This document shows positions 18,456-25,669 of a stretch of DNA of 64,000 bases, in pieces. Origin of the DNA: Mycetocola tolaasinivorans (GTDB lineage: Bacteria > Actinomycetota > Actinomycetes > Actinomycetales > Microbacteriaceae); NCBI RefSeq assembly GCF_003667565.1, contig NZ_RCUX01000008.1, positions 114,715-178,714 of the forward strand, in the 5' to 3' direction. The translations under genes were made by a program, and so were the position numbers. The notes under the pieces were generated by a model. That model saw nothing but the letters and a program-made list of their open reading frames with translations, was not told where the DNA came from and searched no databases. Each line of letters begins with the position of its first letter. The first letter of the stretch is position 1.

Positions 18456-19426
18456 ACCGACACCACCTTTCGTTCGCGGGGTGCCGCGACCCGTGCGCGT
18501 CGGCGGGGACCGAGGCGGGGGTCGAGCACCGGGTAGAGGAGATCCACCACGAGGTTGATGACCACAAACGCGGTGGCCGAGAGCAGCACGATGGCGAGCA
18601 AGATTGGGGTGTCCTGCTGTGTCACGGCGTCCGCGGTCAGGCGGCCCACGCCCGCGCGACCGAACACCGTCTCGGTGACAACCGCTCCACCGATCAGCTC
18701 GCCAAAGAGCACACCGGCCATGGTGAAAGCCGGAAGCACCGCGTTTCGGGCGACGTTACGCCAGAGAATCCACCACGGGTCTGCGCCGCGAGCGCGCACC
18801 ACGGCGACGAAGGGGTAGCCCAGCACGTCGTCCACCGAGCGGATCAGGATCTGCGCGATCGGGGCCGAGATCGGCACCGCGAGCGTCAGCACCGGGAGGA
18901 TCAGGCCCTCGATCGGCCCGGGATTGATGACCGGGATGAGGCGCAGCTGGAAGGAGAACACCTGGATCAGCACGATACCGAGCCAAAAGACCGGCACGGC
19001 GACAAACAGCGAGGGCAGCGAGCGGAAGACATCGGCGATGCGACGCAGACCGGGCAGGTTGGCGAGGATCGTGATTCCCACCGCGAGAATCACGGCCGAG
19101 ACGAAACCGAGCGCCGCGAGAATCAGAGTGCCGGGTACCACCTCGGCGAGGAGCTGCCTGACCGGGGTTCCGCTCTGAATCGAGTAGCCGAAGTCTCCCC
19201 CGAGAAACCCCAGGAGCGAGTGCAGGTACTGCGCGGGCAGCGGGGTATCCGCGCCGTATGCCTGGCGCAGGGCGGCGATCTGATCGGGCGAGAGCCCCAG
19301 CTCGGGGTTTTCGAACTTGATCATGATGGCATCGCCGGGCATCGCCTGAAGCAGAATAAATGCGACGGTGAATGCGGCGAGCAGCACGGCCGCGGCCTGG
19401 CCCAACCGGCCCAGTACATACCTCAT
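18452..19426 (-). CDS. Peptide-type ABC importer permease (DppB/OppB family)
   Basis: A 324-residue permease starting MRYVLGRLGQAAAVLLAAFT, the standard DppB N-terminal helix, followed by the periplasmic loop with LPAQYLHSLLGFLGGDFGYSIQSG. The coupling helix region reads FVAVVRARGADPWWILWRNVARNA, and GGAVVTETVFGRAGVGRL is the conserved late motif. Six TM helices are predicted. It forms the heteromeric channel with the overlapping DppC-type gene. Confidence 0.92.
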   Translation of the reverse strand: MRYVLGRLGQAAAVLLAAFTVAFILLQAMPGDAIMIKFENPELGLSPDQIAALRQAYGADTPLPAQYLHSLLGFLGGDFGYSIQSGTPVRQLLAEVVPGTLILAALGFVSAVILAVGITILANLPGLRRIADVFRSLPSLFVAVPVFWLGIVLIQVFSFQLRLIPVINPGPIEGLILPVLTLAVPISAPIAQILIRSVDDVLGYPFVAVVRARGADPWWILWRNVARNAVLPAFTMAGVLFGELIGGAVVTETVFGRAGVGRLTADAVTQQDTPILLAIVLLSATAFVVINLVVDLLYPVLDPRLGPRRRARVAAPRERKVVSV

Positions 19427-19455
19427 TGAGGTGTCCTTTCAGGGAAACACGGAAG

Positions 19456-19487
19456 GCCCGGATCACCCCGCGTGGGATGATCCGGGC
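19456..19487 (-). terminator. Strong hairpin between binding protein and permease genes
   Basis: A perfect 10-bp stem (19456-19465 with 19478-19487), extended by four more G-C or G-T pairs around a short loop. No T-tract follows, so it more likely stabilises the upstream binding-protein mRNA or acts as a partial terminator, giving excess binding protein over permease. Confidence 0.6.
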
Positions 19488-19494
19488 TCGTGAG

Positions 19495-21156
19495 TTACTT
19501 CTTGTCGATCCAGACGCCGTCGAAGCTCGGGCGACCCACCGATTCGGAGGCGAATCCGTGCACGTAGGTGGCCGCGGCGAAGACCTGGGGCTCCTCGAAG
19601 AACGGGATCACGTAGGCCTCGTCCGCCAGGTACTTCTGGACGGTCTGGCTCGCCTCGATGCGGGCCTTCGGGTCGGCGGTGGAGGCCACAGCTTCCAGCA
19701 GCTCCTCGAGCTTCGGGTCACCGATCGACTGATCCGAGTTGTCGCGGTTCAGGAGGGTGTTGCGGTTCTTGGAGTAGAACTGGCTCTTGATGACGTCGAG
19801 GTCCGCGCGACCAACCATGGAGTGGTAGATCTGCACCTGGTCGGCATCCTGGATGGCCTTGGCGTAGGTGCCGGCATCGGCCTTGAGGATCTGCAGGTCA
19901 ACACCCACCTTCTTCAGCTGCTGGCTGACGAGGGTCAGTGCGTCGAAGGAGCGCGGCTGCGGGGCTGCCTCGTTGACCACGAGGGTCAGCGGCTTGCCGT
20001 CCTTTTCGCGGATGCCGTTGCTGCCAAGCTTCCAGCCGGCCTCGTCGAGGAGGGTTTCGGCCTTCTTGGGGTCGTAGGCAAACTTATCCTCGGTGTTGAC
20101 GTAGCCGAGTGCGGTCTTGCTGAGCACCGAGGTGGCCAGCGGATAGTTCTTGGTGTAGATGGTCTTGACCAGTTCGGCCCGGTCGATACCGGCAATCAGA
20201 GCCTGACGGACCCGAATGTCGGAGAGCTTTTCGTTGCGGAAACGCAGGCTGAGGCCGTTGTTCACACCGTTTGTCTGCGGGGCGAAGACCTCGAATCCGG
20301 CACCGGTGACCTGCGGCTCATCCTGAGCCTCGACGTTGCGGACGAGTCCGGCCTGGCCGGCGAGCAGCGCACCGACGCGAACACTCGCCTCGGGGGTCAC
20401 TGTGATCTGGATGCGGTCGAGGTAGGGGCGGCCCTGATTGGACCAGCTCTTCGGGGCCCACTTGTAGTCCTTGCGGGCCACGAGGTCGAGACCGGTACCG
20501 ATCTTCTCGTTCTCCACGGTGAACGGGCCGGAGCCGATGATGTTGGCGGCGTTACCCGGACCGAACTTCTCGAAGGTGAGGTCGAGCGTCTTGTCCGAGA
20601 GCAGGCCCGAGTTAATGGTCGAGGTGGCCTGCAGGAAACCGGGCGACGGGGCGGAGAAGTGGAACTTGACGGTGTTCTTGTCAACCACCTCGCTGCTCTC
20701 GTAGTTGTTGATGGCCTCGGAAACGGTGAGGCCGCGGGCGGGATCGCCCAGGCCGTAGAGGTCGAAGTTTTTGGCAACGACTGCGGCATCCAGCGGGGTG
20801 CCGTCGGAGAACGTCACGCCATCGCGGATGGTGAAGGTGTACTCGGTGGCGTCGGCGTTGGACTCCCACTTGGAGGCGATCCACGGCTCGAACTCGAGGG
20901 TCTTCGGGTCCTGATACACCAGGCGGTCGGCGATGTTGTTGACGATGCCGCCGTTGGGGTAGAAGCCGGCTCCCGGCGGGTACAGACCGGTGTGGGTCTG
21001 GTGCTCGAGGTAGACCAGGGTGCCTCCGGTAACGGGCGCACCCGCCTCGGTGCTGCTACCCGGCGCGGGCGACGCGTTAGCGGAGCATCCGGCGAGCGCG
21101 ATGGCAAGCACCGTCGCGGCGGCGAGTCCGGCGAGAATGCGTCTCGGTTTAGGCAT
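19495..21156 (-). CDS. Peptide-type ABC importer substrate-binding lipoprotein (SBP family 5)
   Basis: A 553-residue secreted lipoprotein. The signal peptide ends in the lipobox LAGC (Cys23). The family-5 binding fold is shown by GGIVNNIADRLVYQDPKTLEFEPWIASKWE, YTFTIRDGVTFSDGTPLDAAVV and RVRQALIAGIDRAELVKTIY, each a recognised SBP_bac_5 segment. It captures the substrate outside the membrane for the downstream permeases and fused ATPase. It heads the operon, with its promoter in 21157-21300, divergent from the SDR gene. Confidence 0.94.
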   Translation of the reverse strand: MPKPRRILAGLAAATVLAIALAGCSANASPAPGSSTEAGAPVTGGTLVYLEHQTHTGLYPPGAGFYPNGGIVNNIADRLVYQDPKTLEFEPWIASKWESNADATEYTFTIRDGVTFSDGTPLDAAVVAKNFDLYGLGDPARGLTVSEAINNYESSEVVDKNTVKFHFSAPSPGFLQATSTINSGLLSDKTLDLTFEKFGPGNAANIIGSGPFTVENEKIGTGLDLVARKDYKWAPKSWSNQGRPYLDRIQITVTPEASVRVGALLAGQAGLVRNVEAQDEPQVTGAGFEVFAPQTNGVNNGLSLRFRNEKLSDIRVRQALIAGIDRAELVKTIYTKNYPLATSVLSKTALGYVNTEDKFAYDPKKAETLLDEAGWKLGSNGIREKDGKPLTLVVNEAAPQPRSFDALTLVSQQLKKVGVDLQILKADAGTYAKAIQDADQVQIYHSMVGRADLDVIKSQFYSKNRNTLLNRDNSDQSIGDPKLEELLEAVASTADPKARIEASQTVQKYLADEAYVIPFFEEPQVFAAATYVHGFASESVGRPSFDGVWIDKK

Positions 21157-21403
21157 GTGTGTTTCTCCTGGCGATGTCCGTGCGGCCGCAAGGGGTGGCT
21201 CGACACGAGGGATGGTGGCTGTTGGGGTGGGTAAAAACGTAAACCTGACAGTACCGACGTATTCGCGCCAGAAAACGGGAATGACAAACTATGACCTCAT
21301 GCGTCGTCACACATCCCCGTGGTCAGCGGGGCTCGCGAGCGTCGGGTAGGCGCGATAGCGTGAGGGGTGCGGGCCAGCCGTGAGCGCGCAGAAGGAGAGC
21401 ACC

Positions 21404-22129
21404 ATGAGCAGTTCGGATACCCGTTCCGTGGAGGGCGTTGCCCCTCGCCCCCGCGCGATTGTCACCGGTGCGACCGGCGGCATGGGGGCTGAGATTGTGC
21501 GGGATCTGAGCCGCACCCACGATGTGATCGCGCTGGGCCGTTCGGGTGAGAAGCTCGCGGAGCTGGCACTCCTTCCCGGCGTCGACTCCCGCCGCGTGGA
21601 TCTCGCGCGGCCGGAGACGATTGGTGCCGAGCTGGGTGACGCCAGTGCCGTGGATGTGCTGGTTCATGCGGCCGCCATCGGTGCCGCACACAGCGTCGAG
21701 ACGGCCTCCCCCGCCGACTGGGCCGCGCAGCTCACCCTCAACGTGGTGGCCGCTGCGGAACTCACCCGCATCCTGCTGCCGACGCTGCGTGAGCGAGCCG
21801 GCACGGTAATCTTCATCGGCTCGGGCGCGAGCACCCGCCCCGTTCCGGGTAGCGTGGTCTATGCCGCAAGCAAGCACGCGCTGCGCGCCCTTGCCGACAC
21901 GCTGCGCATCGATGAGGAGCCACACCGGATTCGCGTGGCCACCGTCGCCCCGGGCCAGACCGACACCGAAATGCTGCGCTCCCTCGTTCCGCCGTCTTCT
22001 TACACGCCGGAGCGCTATATTCAGCCCTCCTCGGTGGCCGCGGCCGTGCGCTTCGTGGTGGATGCCCCGGCTGATGTCCAGCTGACCGACATTGCGGTGC
22101 GTCCGCGGCAGGAAATCGCGCGACTCTAG
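21404..22129 (+). CDS. Short-chain dehydrogenase/reductase
   Basis: A 241-residue classical SDR. The cofactor-binding glycine motif TGATGGMG lies near residues 22-29, HAAAIG replaces the usual NAG motif, catalytic Ser is in IFIGSGAS, and YAASKHA supplies the catalytic Tyr and Lys. APGQTDTEML is the usual PG motif. NADP(H) dependence is suggested by the ALGRS motif after strand 2. The substrate is unknown. ATG at 21404 is preceded by AAGGAG; an ATG-like start 8 codons upstream lacks a ribosome site. A small hairpin (22150-22155 with 22172-22177) follows the gene. Confidence 0.88.
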   Translation: MSSSDTRSVEGVAPRPRAIVTGATGGMGAEIVRDLSRTHDVIALGRSGEKLAELALLPGVDSRRVDLARPETIGAELGDASAVDVLVHAAAIGAAHSVETASPADWAAQLTLNVVAAAELTRILLPTLRERAGTVIFIGSGASTRPVPGSVVYAASKHALRALADTLRIDEEPHRIRVATVAPGQTDTEMLRSLVPPSSYTPERYIQPSSVAAAVRFVVDAPADVQLTDIAVRPRQEIARL

Positions 22130-22247
22130 CGGCCGGGCGGCGCACTCGGGCCCTCACCCGTTTACACAGGCGAGGGCTCCAGCTCGGTTGTGCACATTCT
22201 GTGTCCGTGGGCCCCACTCGCCGCGGTATTCACCGAGGATCGACACC

Positions 22248-22985
22248 ATGACGATCTTCCCATTCTCCCCGGTTCGCGCGCTGGGTACTGCCGCGCTCAC
22301 GCTCACGGTGGGCTTGTCGCTCGGCACGGGCACGGGCACTGGCGCTGGCGCTGGCGCTGGCGCTGGCGCTGGCGCTGGCACTGTATCCCGCGCCCAGCCA
22401 CTCGCCGACCCACCGCACGCAGCAATCCGTGTGGTTTCCCTCTCTTCCACACCCTTGGCACCTCCCTCCCGCCTCGCCTTTTCCACCCCTTCAGCCGTTT
22501 TTGTCCCTTCAGCCGTTTCTCCCCCCGCAGGCGAGGGGGTGGAACACGCTCGCGGGGTTCTTCAGGCGGGGCGCACATCGCGCTGGCCGTGGCCGATCCC
22601 GCCGCCGACGGTGGCACTCTGGGAGTTTCAGGCGCCCGAAACACCCTGGGGACCCGGCCGACGCGGTATCGCACTGTCGGCCACGATGGGCGAGGTGGTG
22701 CGCGCTCCGGCGGTGGGCACCATTGCGTTTGTGGGTACGGTGGTCAACCGCCCGGTGCTGTCGATCGAGCACCCCGGCGGGCTGCGCACCACGTATGAGC
22801 CGCTGTCCTCCGAGGCAGAGGCGGGGCAGCCCGTCGCCCAGGGTGACGTTCTGGGCGTCGTTGCCTCGGGCGGGGTGTGCCCCACCGAGTGCCTGCACGT
22901 GGGAGTGAAACTCAACGATGAGTATGTCAATCCCCGGCTCTATTTTGGGGCCTCGGTTCGCGTCTTTCTGTTGACTCCAAACTAG
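22248..22985 (+). CDS. Secreted LytM/M23-fold protein with degenerate active site
   Basis: A 245-residue secreted protein. Signal segment ~8-25 runs directly into a Gly-Thr/Gly-Ala dipeptide repeat (residues ~26-45), then a Pro/Ser-rich linker and a LytM beta fold at ~115-235. The fold is clear from VRAPAVGTIAFVG, LSIEHPGGLRTTYEPL and GQPVAQGDVLGVV. The metal ligands are not: the usual H-x3-D region reads RRGIALSA, and the HxH motif reads CLHVGV. It is therefore probably a non-catalytic wall-binding or amidase-activating protein. M23 genes commonly sit near rpsB/xerC in Actinobacteria. ATG at 22248 has GAGGAT upstream. Confidence 0.82.
   Translation: MTIFPFSPVRALGTAALTLTVGLSLGTGTGTGAGAGAGAGAGAGTVSRAQPLADPPHAAIRVVSLSSTPLAPPSRLAFSTPSAVFVPSAVSPPAGEGVEHARGVLQAGRTSRWPWPIPPPTVALWEFQAPETPWGPGRRGIALSATMGEVVRAPAVGTIAFVGTVVNRPVLSIEHPGGLRTTYEPLSSEAEAGQPVAQGDVLGVVASGGVCPTECLHVGVKLNDEYVNPRLYFGASVRVFLLTPN
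22341..22376 (+). repeat. Hexanucleotide tandem repeat (GGCGCT)6
   Basis: Six perfect copies of GGCGCT, flanked by one-mismatch copies and by GGCACG units, encode a (Gly-Ala) run after the signal peptide of the LytM-like protein. A six-base unit changes length without shifting frame. Confidence 0.95.
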
Positions 22986-23023
22986 GCTCGACTTCCTGTG
23001 TGGAAACACCCAAACGGACGAAA

Positions 23024-23052
23024 TTGAAAATAAGGCTTGCCTAACCTAATGT
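23024..23052 (+). promoter_or_regulatory. DtxR/IdeR-type iron box inside a near-consensus promoter
   Basis: TTGAAA (23024-23029) and TAATGT (23047-23052) are 17 nt apart, a good sigma-A-type promoter. The spacer and -10 overlap a 19-bp sequence at 23031-23049 that matches 16 of 19 positions of the DtxR/IdeR consensus, with the right half GCCTAACCTAA perfect. Iron-loaded repressor would block it. No convincing gene begins downstream on the plus strand; the next gene, xerC, runs the other way. It may drive a small RNA or be a relic of a lost iron-uptake gene. Confidence 0.6.
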
Positions 23053-23058
23053 TTATCA

Positions 23059-23220
23059 TTAGATTGTGTATCACGAACGGATCAGGTTCAGCTATCGCCC
23101 GATAGTGATCCGTTCGCCGTTTGTCGCAAACGGACGCAACGCATCCTGGCAAGACCGCAACAGGCTGCCCGCCACTACCTCGGCGGGCAGCTGCGGCCGC
23201 CGGGGTGCCCTTCTGTTTTT
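23059..23220 (+). ncRNA. Candidate iron-regulated structured transcript (unproven)
   Basis: The stretch downstream of the iron-box promoter folds strongly. An 11-bp outer stem (23074-23084 with 23106-23116) encloses a 6-bp inner stem (23092-23097 with 23100-23105). A 7-bp hairpin (23117-23123 with 23127-23133) and a perfect 10-bp hairpin (23164-23173 with 23182-23191) follow, then TTCTGTTTTT at 23211-23220. No open reading frame here has a ribosome site. Promoter, folds and a T-rich end are what a ~160-nt sRNA would show. That it is transcribed is inference. Confidence 0.25.
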
Positions 23221-23265
23221 CGGGCGGGGTGCCGTGCCCGGGGTGCTGGTTGCGCGGATGTGCGA

Positions 23266-23378
23266 GCCGGTAGGCGGCACAGTCGAGTTCAGGCCGTTAG
23301 GCGCGCGGGTGGGCAAGCCGGTAGGCGGCACAGTCGAGTTCAGGCCGTTAGGCGCGCGGGTGGGCAAGCCGGTAGGCG
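23266..23378 (+). repeat. 51-bp tandem duplication at the xerC 3' end (2.2 copies)
   Basis: Two identical 51-bp units (23266-23316 and 23317-23367) and the first 11 bp of a third (23368-23378). On the minus strand each unit contains the codons for the XerC C-terminal residues, a TAA stop and a short untranslated piece. Only the first-read copy is used; the others are downstream of the stop at 23348. Confidence 0.95.
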
Positions 23379-24334
23379 TCTTGGAGGCGTTCGCGCGAGA
23401 CGTGGGTGTAGATCTGGGTGGTGCCGAGGGAGGCGTGTCCGAGCATTTCTTGGACGGTGCGGAGGTCCGCTCCCCCGTCGAGGAGGTGGGTGGCGGCGCT
23501 GTGCCGAAGCGTGTGTGGGCCGGAGGTGGGTGAACCGGGAAGGGCACCGAGTCGAGTGGTGACGATGCCGTAGGCGGCCCGTGTGCCGAGTGCTCCGCCG
23601 CGGGCACCGAGGAATACGCGGTCGTTCGCGCGCGCCGGGTCACCTGCGACCAAGGACGTGGCGGCGGAGTCGGTGACTGCGGCGGTGTTTCGGCGGGCTT
23701 TTTCTTCGGCGATATGGGCGAGGCCGGGTCGGGCCCGCACGAGGTACGCCTCGAGGGCGGCTCGGGCGGGGGCGCCGAAGGGCACGATGCGTTCCTTGCC
23801 GCCCTTTCCCCAGACGCGGAGGGTGAGGCGCTGGTGGTCGATGTCGTGTGGGCTGAGTGTGCAGAGTTCGGCGACGCGGATTCCGGTGGCGTAGAGCACC
23901 TCGAGGATTGCGCTGTCGCGCAGTGCGAGGGGGTCGTTGGTTTCGGCGGCGTGGGTGCGGAGGTCGTCGAGGAGCTCACGCAGTGCGTCCTGAGGCACCA
24001 CCTTGGGGAGCGTGCGCCCGGCGCTGGGTGCACGGAGCCGTGCGGCGGCGTCATGGGACGTTTTCCCGGTTCTTGCCAGCCAGGCACTCCAGCCTCGTAC
24101 CGATGCCGCGTGCCGGGCAAGGCTGCGTGGGGCGAGTCCGTTTCGGCTGAGCTGCCACAGCCAGTCGCGGAGGAGTTCGAGGCTGATGCCTGCGCAGTCG
24201 TCGATGTCGCGTTCCTCGGCAAACTGCGCGAGGGCACCGAGGTCGGACGCGTATGCCGTAACCGTGGCGGGCGAGTAGCCGCGCTCAAGTTGTACGACGT
24301 CGAGGTATTCCTCGATCGACCTCCGAATGTCCAT
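23348..24334 (-). CDS. xerC: Tyrosine recombinase XerC
   Basis: A 328-residue integrase-family recombinase that resolves chromosome dimers at dif with a partner subunit. The N-terminal SAM-like domain (residues ~1-90) is followed by a catalytic domain holding Arg153 (ATGIRVAEL), Lys177 (GKGGKER), His274 and Arg277 (HTLRHSAATH), His300 (LGHAS) and nucleophile Tyr309 (QIYTHVS). It is ~30 residues longer than E. coli XerC because of an Ala/Arg-rich insert at ~205-240, common in Actinobacteria. The context next to dprA-comM-yraN supports XerC over XerD or a phage integrase. Confidence 0.92.
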   Translation of the reverse strand: MDIRRSIEEYLDVVQLERGYSPATVTAYASDLGALAQFAEERDIDDCAGISLELLRDWLWQLSRNGLAPRSLARHAASVRGWSAWLARTGKTSHDAAARLRAPSAGRTLPKVVPQDALRELLDDLRTHAAETNDPLALRDSAILEVLYATGIRVAELCTLSPHDIDHQRLTLRVWGKGGKERIVPFGAPARAALEAYLVRARPGLAHIAEEKARRNTAAVTDSAATSLVAGDPARANDRVFLGARGGALGTRAAYGIVTTRLGALPGSPTSGPHTLRHSAATHLLDGGADLRTVQEMLGHASLGTTQIYTHVSRERLQDAYRLAHPRA

Positions 24335-24383
24335 GGTTCCATGGTGTCACAGACCGGCAGAGGCCGCGCCCAATCTCAGTTTT

Positions 24384-25478
24384 CTAGTCTTTGACCAGGC
24401 GGAACCTTCCCAGCCTAATGATCTCTCGTGCCCTCGCACCGTCAATTGGAGCGCTCTCAGTACGGGTCTTTTCCAGGATGTTCTCTAGCTGATCGACGAG
24501 TTCCCGGAGACGCTGCTCTTCGGAGACCTGACTGATTTTGACCTCGTGCGCCGCCCTGATCTGGTGCTCCGCCCCCGTTTGCGCGGACCGATAGACGCGA
24601 TACCACAAGCGGGCGCGGTTACCTCGAAATACCGCGTATGCCAACACAACAACCATTTCCACCACCGCCACGATAATGACCATCAGCCATGGACTTCCCC
24701 AGCCGGAGCTGGAGATAAGAACCTCCGGCTGGTCCAGGGCCATCCAAACGACTCCGACCAAGAGAATTGCAGAAACCCCCGCGGGCCAGATGAATCGGAG
24801 TCGATATCTACGTGCCGCCCTGTAGTAGATCCTCAACGAGTTCACAATGCCCTGCCGCCGTCCCTGCGAGTTTTCCGATTTGGTCAGAGCTGCTTCTAGC
24901 GCGGTGGTTCTGCGGACACGCTGGTCCTCCCCCCGGGTGTTCTTCTCCCTCGGACGTCCCGGCGCTACCCCCATTGTGTAGGCGGCCTTTCTCTGCACCC
25001 AGTTTTTGAGCTGAGTGTCGAGATCCTCGGGTTTCAACGATGCCTGCTCTGGGGCGCTAATGTACTCCTCCGCGGCGGCACGAATTGAGAAGGGGTCCTG
25101 CGCAAGGCTGATCGAGTCGCTCCGATCCTTGAAAAACACCCACAAGATGAACAGCAGTGTCACGGCCCCCGCGAAGAACAGGACAACCCCGATGAAGGGA
25201 TTCCAGAGGTGGGAAGACTCGTCTGCTCCCCCGTCCGGCGTGAGACCTTTGAAGATAAAGGAGGCGGAGAGACTAATGAACAACCCAGAATAGAGCGCGC
25301 CCAGCGCCGGGGCGATAACGGTCTGGCTCTGTCTTGCTTCGAACTGAATGCGGCTAAAGCTCCGCCTTTTCGGTTCTCGAATAGACGACCAGGTGACAAT
25401 CTCTACGACGACTAGCAGAAGGCACCACACCACTCCGCTCAACCCGATGACGAGCGTCAACAACATAATAACGTTCAT
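24384..25478 (-). CDS. Polytopic membrane protein, unknown, in an atypical islet
   Basis: A 364-residue protein. About five hydrophobic helices are visible: residues 2-27, a pair near 58-78 and 95-118 (VVLFFAGAVTLLFILWVFF), and another pair near 250-305 (LLVGVVWMALDQP, LMVIIVAVVEMVVVLAYAVF). The cytoplasmic part is basic and ends in a coiled-coil-prone helix (EVKISQVSEEQRLRELVDQLENILEKT). I recognise no family. ATG at 25476-25478 is preceded by AAGGGGAAA. Codon use is less GC-biased than its neighbours and it interrupts the usual xerC-dprA adjacency, so recent acquisition is likely. Confidence 0.65.
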   Translation of the reverse strand: MNVIMLLTLVIGLSGVVWCLLLVVVEIVTWSSIREPKRRSFSRIQFEARQSQTVIAPALGALYSGLFISLSASFIFKGLTPDGGADESSHLWNPFIGVVLFFAGAVTLLFILWVFFKDRSDSISLAQDPFSIRAAAEEYISAPEQASLKPEDLDTQLKNWVQRKAAYTMGVAPGRPREKNTRGEDQRVRRTTALEAALTKSENSQGRRQGIVNSLRIYYRAARRYRLRFIWPAGVSAILLVGVVWMALDQPEVLISSSGWGSPWLMVIIVAVVEMVVVLAYAVFRGNRARLWYRVYRSAQTGAEHQIRAAHEVKISQVSEEQRLRELVDQLENILEKTRTESAPIDGARAREIIRLGRFRLVKD

Positions 25479-25573
25479 TTTCCCCTTCAATTTGGGCAGC
25501 TCTGCCCGGCACGCGGACTGGTTCCCCCAGTAATCCAGATCAGTCCATGAGTGTGAATTACGTTCTCTCCCAA

Positions 25574-25602
25574 AACACAATTCATCGGGAGTTCCCAGTC
25601 AA
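25574..25602 (-). promoter_or_regulatory. Possible promoter of the inserted membrane-protein gene
   Basis: On the minus strand TTGACT (25597-25602) lies 17 nt before TGTGTT (25574-25579) in the AT-rich gap 25479-25669. The -35 is good; the -10 is poor. Confidence 0.3.
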
Positions 25603-25669
25603 TTCAGACTCGACCAACCTAATTGAACCAGGCGTGCAGGTTCAACACGTACGGCATTCGTTTCACCTC

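Noticed and set aside
19372..21234. A 620-codon plus-strand open frame opposite the peptide-binding lipoprotein
   Set aside because: The opposite strand encodes a complete SBP family 5 lipoprotein with signal peptide and family motifs.
23266..23378. Phage or IS attachment site at the 51-bp repeat
   Set aside because: No integrase other than housekeeping xerC, no terminal inverted repeats and no target duplication. It is a plain tandem duplication.
23066..23533. A 155-codon plus-strand open frame directly after the iron-box promoter
   Set aside because: No ribosome site, runs antisense into xerC, and its repeated peptide is only the translated 51-bp duplication. Kept only as part of the non-coding transcript hypothesis.
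25623..25645. GGTTCAA inverted repeat resembling a tRNA T-arm
   Set aside because: The bases around it do not form a 5-bp T-stem and no anticodon or acceptor arm is present. It is a simple 7-bp inverted repeat in the dprA 3' flank.
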